Positions 23,053 to 33,632 of a stretch of DNA of 64,000 bases are shown in pieces (the stretch's first letter is position 1; each line of letters starts with the position of its first letter). The notes below the pieces were generated by a model. The model was not told where the DNA came from. It searched no databases and worked only from the letters and a program-made list of their open reading frames with translations. Position numbers and translations under genes: made by a program. The DNA is from Poronia punctata (lineage: Eukaryota; Ascomycota; Sordariomycetes; Xylariales; Xylariaceae). The stretch lies in NCBI GenBank assembly GCA_022579005.1, contig MU401621.1, positions 22,832 to 86,831 on the forward strand, given 5' to 3'.

Positions 23053-23140
23053 AGATACGTTCTTAGGAAGCATACAACATAAGTGGAGTTGGGTTCGATT
23101 CCTAACAGCGCTATATGGTTATTCCGCCTTTGGCTTCTTT
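23053..23140 (+). repeat. 88-bp direct repeat, copy 2 (SINE-like)
   Basis: Same 88 bases as 22729-22816, offset by 324 bp. The right flank diverges at once. An A-box-like TGGCTAGAGCCG lies at about 23012-23023, upstream of the T-arm-like element. Confidence 0.75.
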
Positions 23141-23550
23141 GCTGCAATGTTACCCATCTGTAATCAGTATGTATACCAAATACACGGATGTGTCAACTGG
23201 AATGGCTATCTACTCTACACGTCAATAAAATCAATGTATGAGATGATAAGTTTAACCTAGTATAACCTTCAAGCCGTGTTCCTACTCATATAGTCATTCT
23301 ACAATCTACTCAACTTCTTGTTCACATACAAATATTGCATGAAGTCTTGTTCAGGCTGACTAACCTACTTCCGTGCTAGCCTGGTGTCTGAATAAATCCG
23401 AAAATACTGCCTAGGCACGATAAGGCTCTCGGTTCAAACTTGCCGTCTTATCTCAAGCCGCTAATGGATTCCACGTTTCAATAAACTTGCTTGCGGCGCA
23501 GCACCACCCTTACCACTTCCTGTAACCGCCTGTGCCTAGACCGCCTACCT

Positions 23551-23876
23551 TACGAGGTGCCTGTGAGGTAAGGTGTTCATTGCAAAGGTAGTATGGGTCT
23601 CGTATCCACTTGCAAATGGGTCCCTTGGCATGGTAAGGTACTTATGAAATTTGTATAGGAAATTGACTAAACCAATAGAATTGCGCGCTCAACACATCAG
23701 CCTTATTAAATCAACCTATAGCAGTGAGGGATAGGTCTGTTGAGTGGCCAGGCTGAGCATCACATGTACCTCTTTTTGCAAGGGGAGAAAATCCTTACCT
23801 GAATAAGTAATGATAATCCCCCCCTTGCAAAAAAGTGACCTGCCAAATGAACACCTTACCTCACAGGCACCTCGTA
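23551..23876. mobile_element. MITE-like element with perfect 31-bp terminal inverted repeats
   Basis: Positions 23551-23581 and 23846-23876 are exact reverse complements over 31 bases (left end begins TACGAGGTGCC). The internal 264 bp has no coding capacity. The outermost bases read TA at both ends, so the element may be 23553-23874 flanked by a TA target duplication, as in Tc1/mariner-derived MITEs. A nested 13-bp inverted repeat (TTTTTGCAAGGGG at 23773-23785 and its complement at 23821-23833) would strengthen a hairpin. Mobility and family are inferred. No second copy was found in this window. Confidence 0.55.
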
Positions 23877-24183
23877 GTACTCGTACTTGTAGGTTTTTAT
23901 TAGTATGGCTCTTTAGCACATAATCGTACACCTACATTGTAGGTAGACCTATCTTTGTCAGTGATCTTTAATGTACCTAGTTGAACCATCTAGCAGATGA
24001 CAATCTTGATAATTACATGTGATATTGCTCAATATTGCCTTCCGGTTTACAGCTCCCGAATGATCCTCAACAGATTCGCAGGCCCAGGATGGTTATCGGT
24101 TAAGTGAAACATCTAGATCAACTTTCCACACCGACCTCCCATGACGCATAAGCTGCAGTGAGGGCAACTGGTCCCCCCACAAC

Positions 24184-26939
24184 ATGTGTGAGAGTCCCGA
24201 CCCTTCCACTCCTGCGTCGGAACATGTGTCGACCTATCCCAGCCGGCCCGACGATTTGCGATTGCTTTCGCGATCTCCCCACCCCTATACTCGCCGACCA
24301 TCCGAGTTGCTCGAGCCTTCCGGTAGCTATCCGCTCCGTAGAGACCTGGCCAAGGAGAGCTCACCACCCACAGACAGTGGCACCGAAGCCGACGACGAAC
24401 ACTTTCTCAAAGGCCTACCCGCCCCGAGAAGACCGTACAAGGGGCTACGTGGCCACACCGATGTGTCCTCGGGTACATCTACTCCTCTCCACGCATCTAC
24501 AACTCCTGCCGATGAAGATGGCCGACGAGTCTCCTTTGGCGCAAAGCAAGATGCTACATGGATCCAGCCCTCCCAACCGGTTGCGACGGATAGGTGGAAG
24601 AGGAAGAGGGGGAGGGAAATTTTACGCCGATCTACCGAATTGTTTCTTCTCGGAAGCTTGAGCTTCTCGGTATGCGCAAATACGGACGTGCGGGTGATAT
24701 TGCTCAAGTCGAGCCAAGGTAACCCCCCATTGCGTGCACTAGAACCATTCGTGAGTGGAGGATGCGGCAGGCTAACTACCTCGGCCCCCGTCTAGAAATA
24801 CGATATGCTACAGGCGTTGCGGCGTTTCTTCTCGTCCTTTATCCATTACGACTGCTGGTCTGGGCCTACTGGCATCGCAAACCATCGAAAAGTCTACCCA
24901 TTGCAGTCCCGTCGTCGTTCGATCCAGCCCCCCTTTTCTACCCACCGATTATAACGACGCTGGTTTCTTCGTTGATTGCTGTCAACAACCCGGCCGCGCT
25001 TCTACCTAACATTATTCTCGCATTGTGCGCTCTACCACAAGCGCTTATACCAACGCCCTCCCCGGTTGGTGAAGGACTCAGCCCGCTTCACTGGGCGGTA
25101 TCATGCATGCCATTTTTCTTGCCCCGTCACACATCGGGTCTTGGTAGTCTGCAGACGGACATGGGGACAGCGCCAACGATGTCCATGGCAATTTCCCCCG
25201 AGACCGCAACTCTCCTCTATCCTTTGCACCGTACTCTCCTCGGGGTCTTACACGCCCTGACCGCTACGAGTCTCCTACCTTCCGAGCTCCAATTGCTTTC
25301 CGTGGCCCTCATCAATATCCTCCTCTTGTCCGTCTCGTCACAAGCCACCATTCTGAGGGCTATGCTGTGGGTGGGGGGCCTCGATATCCTGGTTTCCTGT
25401 ACCCAACCGATCCAATGGGGAATAGCTCTCGCTCGAGTGCCCAAGTGGCGCTTCAAGCGTCCATCGAACACTGTTAAACCAAGTACGTCGTACCTTTCGA
25501 TGCTAATGTCGTGGCGAAGGATGAGGCATGATCTGTTCCATGCGCCCTTAGATAGCTCTTCCTGCAGCTCGTGCGAGGCGATTGACGATCCAGGTGACTC
25601 GCCCGACCCGAGCGCCACTACCTCGAAGGCCCTTTCGCGGGTAAGAAGCATAAATGTGGCCGGAACACAAGGTACCGAGGCCAGCTTCTTCTCAGGTATC
25701 GACGGCGGCGACGAGACAGAGAGAAAAACAATGGCCCGTAGACACACCTTGCCAGGAACAAGCAAGCAACGGAAGTCTCCGACGCATACACCCTCTGGCC
25801 GAAGGAAGCGTGCAGCATCCATCTCAGTGAAAGCGTTTGCTTCACTCACCTATAAACAGGCCGTCTTTCGCAAGTGGACATATGCGGCGTGGGTTTATCT
25901 CTGCATTATAGGGGCTGTTTTCATCCCTTTACCCGTCGTCGGTGTCAAGGAGGTGGTCATGTACGATGCATTACATGGCGACGAGCCCGTCGGCTGGGCA
26001 TTGGGTTATCTCTTTGGGAACTTGCAGTGGTTCAGATGGCAGGTAGTCAGCCACAACCTAGGACGATGGATTTGCCTCCCCCCTATACTCCGTAGGGGCA
26101 CGGACGCTGCCGAGTTTGGAGGACACGGATGGATTGAAAACTATCGAGCATCCTTGGGCGAAGCGAATACTCGATTGTTGCTCAGTGCATACTGCATAGT
26201 CGTCATCGCTATAGGACTCGTTGTCGTCTACAGGCTGTCGCCGGTCTGCGAGGTGGATACGCGTCGAAAGGTCTTCCACTTTATGATGGTGGCTATGTTC
26301 CTTCCGGCGACTTATGTCGACCCATGCTTTGTAGCGCTGGCACTTTCTATAGTCCTGGCAGCCTTCCTTCTGCTCGACCTTCTCCGGGCAAGCCAACTGC
26401 CTCCCTTGTCCAAGCCACTCGCCTACTTCCTAGCGCCATACGTCGACGGGAGAGACCTTCGAGGGCCTGTCGTCATCTCTCATATTTTTCTCCTGATCGG
26501 CTGCGCTATACCTCTCTGGCTGTCGCTTGGATCACTCGGGAGGTCGGGGGATGGCCATCTGCTGGGATGGGAAGTGCCTACCCGGGAAGTCGCAATGGTA
26601 TCCGGTGTGGTCTGTGTAGGATTAGGGGATGCCGCCGCGTCGCTGGTCGGACGCCGGCATGGACGCCGCAAGTGGCTCTGGGGCGGAGGCAAAAGTCTAG
26701 AAGGTAGCGTGGCCTTTGCAACGGCGGTCTTCCTGGGATTGATGGCGGCCCATACGTGGTTGCGTCTGGGCGGCTGGTCTACAAACGACCATTACGGCAC
26801 AACTTGGCAGACGACGATGCAGGGGGCGGGAATGTGCGCCGGTCTGGCCAGTCTCACCGAGGCTGTGTTGACAGGCGGTAATGACAACGTCGTGGTGCCT
26901 GTAATCTTATGGACCTGCGTGAAAAGTCTTGGCGTTTAG
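24184..26939 (+). CDS. SEC59: Dolichol kinase
   Basis: ER membrane CTP-dependent kinase that makes dolichyl phosphate, the lipid carrier for N-glycosylation, O-mannosylation and GPI assembly. Two exons (24184-24718 and 24796-26939) join in frame across a 77-nt intron, giving 892 residues, typical of filamentous-fungal Sec59. About 150 N-terminal residues are hydrophilic and Ser/Pro-rich. Many hydrophobic segments follow from 'ATGVAAFLLVLYPLRLLVW' onward, and a basic Ser-rich loop lies at about 430-560. The C-terminal catalytic part has 'DTRRKVFHFMMVAMFLPATYVDP', then 'GVVCVGLGDAAASLVGRRHG' (near residue 787, CTP-binding signature) and 'GGGKSLEGSVAF'. The intron lies just before the first membrane span. 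Confidence 0.93.
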
Positions 26940-29093
26940 GGGTTCATTAGGCATGATACGAGTAGGTAAAGGATCATTGACGAGACATGGGTTCAGGTTG
27001 CATCGCTTGGCGTACGGTCGGACCGGAAAAACAGATGATTGAGTGGCAAGTATAGAGTCGTGATGCGGGTGGAAAATAGGTGGAATATTCTGTCTTTTCT
27101 CGTTGAGCGAATGCATTTACGCGAAGCTTTTCAGTGCTATGATATCTCATGGCAGTTTTAGGGTTCTTTGAACCAAGTAGACACAGACCGATATAATACA
27201 TAATAATGTCATGGAAGTGAAATAAATCAAATCAAATCAATCACGTCTCATTCCGCGGAGAGATGGCCATCTTTTCACCCACCTAACGTTACTTGGACCA
27301 TCAAGGCGTAAAGGGGACGCCCCTGTCTACCGCCCATCTACGTAGGTAGTCGATCTAATGAAAATAGCCTATTGATACGATATCTCCTCGATAGTGATGA
27401 ATAAGTAATAATAAGCTTCCTGCATTGCACTACCTAAGTAGGTATCTAATCTTGATGAAACAGTCAAGGCTGAAGCAAGACGCGTCCAAAAAAATCTAGG
27501 ACTCGTCAAAAGTTGTTGCCTTAAGGATCGGCGCAATGCATGGACTTTTGCATTCCGATTTCTTACTAAGCCTTTCCCCCTTTTTTGCGTCTAACCAGAC
27601 TTCGGCACATTATGCGCTTTGATGAGTCACCCGCCGAATGTGTAAATTCCGCATTCTGTCACCAAGACTCAAGAGGCATGTTGGGGAGTAACTGGGGTAG
27701 AAAAGGGCGATTGCGACACCAATTAGGTAGATTGCTTCCCGCTCGGCAAGATCCCCGATGATTTTATTTGGTGTTAAACGGACGTGCATGTAGGTACCCT
27801 CGTGGGATTGCCTACCTTAGTATTTACGAGTAGTCTTGGTGGGTGAGGCGGACACTGTGACGCAACTCCCTGATATACGCGTATATAAGGGAGGTTCTTT
27901 TTAAGAAGCTTGATTCTAACCTAGGTTAATGTCCTATTTTATATGACAGCTTTTGCTGTTACCTTCACGTACAATAGGTAAACTGATATGGCGACATATG
28001 ACCGAATTGAAGCTACCTACTCCCACGCCGCCAAGTGGTAGATAGACTAAGCTACGTAGAGTATAAATCCGACTTGCAAAAGTTACTCAAATGCCGTAGC
28101 TGGGAGTCGGACTGAGCTGACTGGGTGGAACGGTGGCTTATAGGACTCCTATACGAGTCTACTGCTCAATGCAGCTGCTAAAAGTACGATATCTGCCAAC
28201 TAGTGTAGGATTAGGTAGGTAGGTAGGTACCTGTATTAAAGTTCCTGAACGTGGGGAAGCTATCAGCCGGGAACTCCAATTCCGAGTCTACATCTATGCA
28301 GCATCTCACCATTTCACTTGTCTGGCCGTGAGTTTTGAGGCCTCATTTGTTTACCTACAAAGTCTGATATTAATGACTGCGATAGGCTCTGCAAAGCGCC
28401 GGGCTTGGATACGTTTTATGCGCACTGTATGAGACAAGAGCTGCCACAGCTCGTTGCCTACCTCTTGTACCTTCAACAAACAATGTACCACGTACGTATT
28501 CGTATAGGCAAAATGGGCTGCAAGACTACTCGTATGTACTCGTAGCCTTGGGCAATGAGCGCCCTCCCTGTATGCCATCCTGGCGCAATTCCGACAGTTT
28601 CCCTTCTTACCCCTGCAGCACGAGCCATATTGTGGTGCTATCTTTAGTTGATTCATTAAAGTTGTTGCTGTGCCTGAGGGAAGGGACGTACAAGTAGGGA
28701 GGTACGTCAGCTATACAATCATCACTGATCAGGCAGCAAATTAAGTGTTAGGTTAGTTTAGAGAGTCCTTTATATGGCCTGTTTCCTTCGAGCGTTGGAA
28801 AAGTTGTCAGCATTGTTAAAGTCCAGTCTAGAGCGCTTGGAAATTGACAGTTATCTTTAATCGATCGCGCTAGTCCAAGGAATTTTGTGTGTATTAAGGT
28901 TAAATGGTTCCCTTTATGTTTCTGAGGCCCAAGTTCCATGTAAAGATTGCTTAGGTGAAGCAACCCCACCTTAAATCATATCAGTCTCCCCCCAGACAGA
29001 CCCCTAAGGCATTGCCGCTGCTTCAATCCTACAAGTACTTCCTGCGTCCCGTACGATCTCATCATATTCAGCCGGGCCCCGCCGCTCGACAAC
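26940..29093. other. Long gene-free region
   Basis: About 2.15 kb upstream of the transcription factor gene. TACGAGTAG copies occur at 26957-26965, 27825-27833 and 28526-28534, and a GTAGGTAGGTAGGTACC run lies at about 28213-28231. A minus-strand frame at 28351-28656 shows no recognisable domain and was not called. Confidence 0.5.
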
Positions 29094-31888
29094 ATGTCCT
29101 CTGGCTCGAAGACACCGAGAGTTCTCGCCTGTGTCCTTGTAAGAAGAACCCCGCACAACGAGCCGACCCGGTCTTGATACCGCTCACAGCGCTCACACTG
29201 TTCTTCGCACTAGTGTCAAAATCGCAAGATCAAATGTGATCGCAACAGCCCCTGTTCAAACTGCGGTTAGAGAACCCCCTCTTGACAGCTTCGCACTCTG
29301 CTTATCTCGGCATAAACTAATTCAGGTGTATATAGTCAAGGTTGGTGCACTATCTTAAACAATATAGGATAGAATCAGGGTTATTGGCCACCCCCGTGGA
29401 CCCTTTTGCTAAGCTGCCGTTGCCTAGGCCAATGTCTCGTGTACCCCTAGCACGCCGGCGCCTCCCCGTAAGCGCCGGAGACCAAACCAGGACTTACAAC
29501 AACGGCTCGCGCGATGTGAGGAACTACTCTCTGAGTATACTACAAATTCGCGCACGCCCTCGTCTGCCGCAGACACTACAAGCCGCGACGAGAGCTGGAG
29601 ACCCATGGGCAAGCTAGTCATCGATGACGATGGTACCAAGTTCACCGACAGCCATCTCTGGGCCTCGGTATACCACGAAGTAAGTGAGTTTGTCTACTTG
29701 GTACTCAGAAAAGCAGTTTGGTGATTCAGCCCCTGGTACTAATTTCTAAACCTGATCTCCTTTTTAGATCTCAAGTATAAGGGAGATTCTGGAAGACGAC
29801 GATACCAATGATGAATATTATACGCCTAGTGACTTGCGGACGCCTGATCACAATGCAGAGCTTATCCTATCGGAATGCTCCGACGGAAATCTGGAAGATC
29901 TACGACCCTCCCCTACGCAGGCCTTTCGTCTCTGGCAGACCTTTCTCGAGAGGGTGAACCCATTGACCAAGGTCATCCACGTACCGTCTGTGCAGCCCAA
30001 ACTAGTGGAAGCCACCGCGGACCCTTGTTCTATTCCCAAAAATGTCGAGGCTCTCCTCTTCTCTATTTACGTCGTGGGTGTGGTGGCGCTGAGCGAAAAG
30101 GAATGCCAGCAACAACTCGGCTGTTCCAAAGACGAAGCTTACCAACGCTTTTCCGCCGGTTGTCGCATAGCCCTGAGACGCATCGGCATACTGAAAACCT
30201 ACGATATAGTGATATTACAGGCTCTGGTGCTGTACCTGGTAAGCCTGAAGCCATCCCAGAATCGGTCGGGGCTAACGACGTCAAGCTCTCCCTGGCAGGC
30301 CGCGTCGACCGTCATGCTGCCTGGATATTGAACGGCGTAACGGTGAGGATAGCGCAGAAGATGGGACTCCACAGAGACGGCGAGCTACTCGGACTGCCTC
30401 CTTTTGAAACCGAGATGCGTAGGAGGATATGGTGGCAGATCATCTTGATCGATACTTACCATGCACTCCTATCCGGTCTCGGCCAAGCTCTGCTCCCACG
30501 GTCGTGGGACACAAAGCGGCCGAGTAACCTTCACGATGCGGATCTTTACCCGAACATGACAACACTTCAACCGAGAGACGGACCGACGGACATGATCTAC
30601 TGTTTGGTATCCTACGAAATGGCTAGCATGATGGCAGATACACCAAATCTGGAGGCCGTTATATTGGCCAACGAGGTCAGTGATACCAGTTTTTAACCCC
30701 TTGGCTTAGAGATCCCCACCTACCTCGGGATGAGTGTCAAGCGATAGATCATGGACATAAAGCCGGACTCCATTCCTGCCATCTCTCCATATTACCCGAA
30801 ACCTTTGGAGTTTAAGAGAGAGGGCTGACGGTTGTATTATTTCTAGACAGGATCCGATACGGCGCCTCGAGAGGAGATCGAAAAAGGACGCCAGCGCATA
30901 CAAGAACTACGTGATTCCGTTGGCGATTTACTGGCCCGTTATTGTGACCCGTCAATGGGCCCGATACACGAGCTCTCGGAAAAAATGTGGCCCTTAGTCA
31001 CAGCGAAGTGCAGCATGCTCATTTGTCCGGCGGAAGACCAGCCTGAGGTATGTAAACCATATCATGTTTGTCTTGACGACATTGATAGACCCTCCTCTCG
31101 GTCAAACGAATTCTGTTTGCTCCATAGGCTGGAAACCATATCCCTGTTTATGCTATGGCAAGGGCAGCAACGAACTGACGCACGTGCTCTCGCAGTGGGG
31201 TACTGAGATTCATAATTCTGTTGATAACCTATTCAAGATCTCCATTGCTTCTCTCGAAGGCGACCTTACCTTATACCGCACCACAAAGGGACGAGGGCCA
31301 TTCCTGTGGTTTTGTGAGTGCGAGATGGATAATAGCGCCGCCTATCCGGTTGCTAACACGTGGACCATAGTGCTCAGCCATTTTCAGCTCGAGATGATGA
31401 TATACATGGCAGGCCAACTAAGTACGCGAACATCAGGTAAGCTGGTGGAGAGAGCCTGGGCCGTCATAGACGAGCACTACGTATTTCACGAAGAGCTTTT
31501 TGCCCTGTCAAGCAAGACACACCTGGCGTTAGCCATCTTCGTCGTCAGAGCCTGGAAGGCGCGGGAGAAATATGTGCGAGAAACAACGGGATCTGCACCC
31601 ATACCACCCGCATACATTGTCAGGCTGCAAGGCTTGGTGCCTTCGACGGAGACGAAGCAGACGCGTACAGATGAAGCGGAAAAGAAGACGGAAGCCAACG
31701 TGCCCGTACCTAATAGGACCGCTGCCCAAGGTTTCGATCTGCCGTGGGATCAGATGCTCGGATTTGTCGATACGGGAGCCTTGGATTGGGACATGTTTGC
31801 GGGAAGTAACAACGATAATGGCATGGCGATGAACCCGACGGCTTACGGGTTAGGTTATGCAGGTCAGCAAAACAACTCGTGGATGTAG
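29094..31888 (+). CDS. Zn2Cys6 transcription factor with fungal-specific TF domain
   Basis: Nine exons join in frame to 683 residues: 29094-29138, 29214-29265, 29336-29340, 29428-29679, 29768-30238, 30286-30675, 30847-31047, about 31196-31313, and 31371-31888. With the 5-nt third exon the zinc cluster is canonical: Cys13, 16, 23, 29, 32 and 39 (spacing 2-6-5-2-6, 'CQNRKIKCDRNSPCSNC' then 'VKANVSC'). A basic linker and coiled coil follow ('RKRRRPNQDLQQRLARCEELL'-type, read in two parts). The middle domain shows the PF04082-like signature 'RIAQKMGLHRDG', 'EMRRRIWWQIILIDTYHA'. The exon-8 start is the least certain join. The next gene on the same strand is an MFS transporter, its most obvious candidate target. 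Confidence 0.88.
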
Positions 31889-33632
31889 TATCTGCCAGAT
31901 CGATAGATGTCTACGTGCGGTCGAAATGGCTGGTTGGATTAGAGGGACGCTTGGATAGACTAGGCAACGGACCTCGGACTTGTAAAAAGTTTACTGTCGC
32001 TTCTCATCACCTATATATAATATACTCCGCTAACCATGTTCTTCTTTACAAGTACCTCCTTTTCTCTGTCCATTTCGATACGGGTGATGGATATGTACCT
32101 ACATATATGAAATGGATTCAAGGTGCGATGCCACAAAATTCGCAAATTTTTACAGATGTCCGCGCATACATGTAGATACCTAACAGTATATACCCAAGTG
32201 TACAAACCTTGGTGGGTTCAGGATATATGACCGATTATTTGCGATATCTATAAATTGTTTAAGACCATGAAATATTTTAGTGGTTATGCCGTAATTATGT
32301 GCATAGGTTAGATAGTACGTAAATATAAGCAAGTTAGGTAAACTACTCGTAAAAAGATGACCTCTTTATTGACCACTAGACAAGATAGACGTTAAAAAAA
32401 TATGCTACTAATACTACTACTACTACTGACCACTAGATCTTTCTATTCCCCGTTTGCCGTTGAGATCCGTACTTGTTCATCAATTGGAACTGCTTGTGTC
32501 GAACATGGTTTATTATAGGAAAACACACGTGGTTCCCGGATTAAGGTTAGTTCAACCTAAAAACTTATGTAAACTCATAGACTCGTACTTTATCTCCGCT
32601 TTGCTTTGAAAATAAGTACCCGACTCGTCGGACAATAAATAAAAGGATCCGAACTTGGATCTCGGCTCCGAAGCTTTCAGTGCGGGTCCGACTTGTCTGA
32701 GACATTAGGAAATTAGATCCTCTATTTAACAGCGGATTTTTAGTGTTCCCGCCCGGTATTTTGTGAAGTGGAGGTATTTAACCTAGGACGTACTTGCTCA
32801 GTAATGGTTGTTGTAATGATTTGGGCTGGGGCACTTGCCTTTTCCGATTCATTAGATCTTATCAAAAATCCTTGTCGCATCGCATCGCGTCGGCTGTCGA
32901 TTGTGGGAAAGGTAGGATCGATAGGTCATTTTGCATTTGTCTGGACTGACCCCCCCCCCCCCCGGTTGCCCAAACTTCTCGAACGTTACCTCTTTCAGAA
33001 ACGCGGGTTGTTAACGGACCCGAACACTGCGCTCATCCGTGAGTGCGATGATTGATGACTCCGCGCCTCTGACCAATGAGCCAAGGAATAGCGACTGCCG
33101 TTTCCTAAACGAGGGCACCTACCACTTCACTCCCCTGTTCGATATAATATGCGCCCTCACCCTGTAGCGGGACTGCCAACTACGGTTTGTAACAATCCGT
33201 TGTCCGAGACCCTACCCGTATCTAGGTACCTACAGCCTACAGCCTACAGGTAAAACTTTTGTCGCGCATCCACGTCCACTTTCTTACCAGCTTTCAACCT
33301 GGTAGTCTGGTCTGTATATAGGCGGGTTCGGTGACTCTACCGCATACTTTTACGACGATTATATATATAGACCTACCTACATACCCGTCTATGACGCATT
33401 TGTGTCTTTGTTCATGACTCTCATCAAGCTTTGTGTACCCTGCCTGCTCTGTTAAATTCACCGTCCTTGATTTATCCATCTATACAAATCATTCCCATAA
33501 GACCTGGGATCTCCTATTGTGGTCAAATAACGACATACCTACGACTGGTGTGGTATCACGGGACTCAAACGAGACTTTTTTAGGTATCTCAGAAAAGCAC
33601 AACCAGCAAAGCCAAGTCAAGCAGAGGCCGGC
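31889..33632. promoter_or_regulatory. Intergenic region upstream of the MFS transporter
   Basis: 1.74 kb between the transcription factor and the transporter. It contains TACGAGTAG (CTACTCGTA at 32343-32351), a C15 tract at about 32950, two CGG-N2-CCG sites (32663-32690) and a tRNA-D-arm-like string (minus strand, about 33072-33090). No gene was seen. A short frame at about 32807-33055 was not convincing. Confidence 0.5.
32663..32690 (+). promoter_or_regulatory. Two CGG-N2-CCG inverted-triplet sites
   Basis: CGGCTCCG at 32663-32670 and CGGGTCCG at 32683-32690 both fit CGG-N2-CCG, with their start points 20 bp apart, about 940-970 bp before the transporter ATG. Inverted CGG triplets are the classic binding unit of dimeric Zn2Cys6 factors such as the one encoded upstream. 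Binding is inferred. Confidence 0.4.

Larger units (their letters stand above)
20583..24183. other. Long gene-free region with repeats
   Basis: About 3.6 kb with no convincing gene. It contains facing TACGAGTAG copies at 21084-21102, an 88-bp direct repeat at 22729-22816 and 23053-23140 with tRNA-like B-box motifs, and a MITE-like element at 23551-23876. Two additional B-box-like strings occur (GGTTCGAAACC near 22874 and GGTTCAAACTT near 23432). Confidence 0.6.

Noticed and set aside
28351..28656. Minus-strand 101-codon open frame with several Cys
   Set aside because: No signal peptide, domain or splice partner; composition like the surrounding spacer and containing TACGAGTA motifs.
32768..33055. 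Plus-strand frame with a hydrophobic start (possible secreted protein)
   Set aside because: The apparent start is not ATG, it runs through a C15 homopolymer, and the sequence after it lacks Cys or domain pattern.
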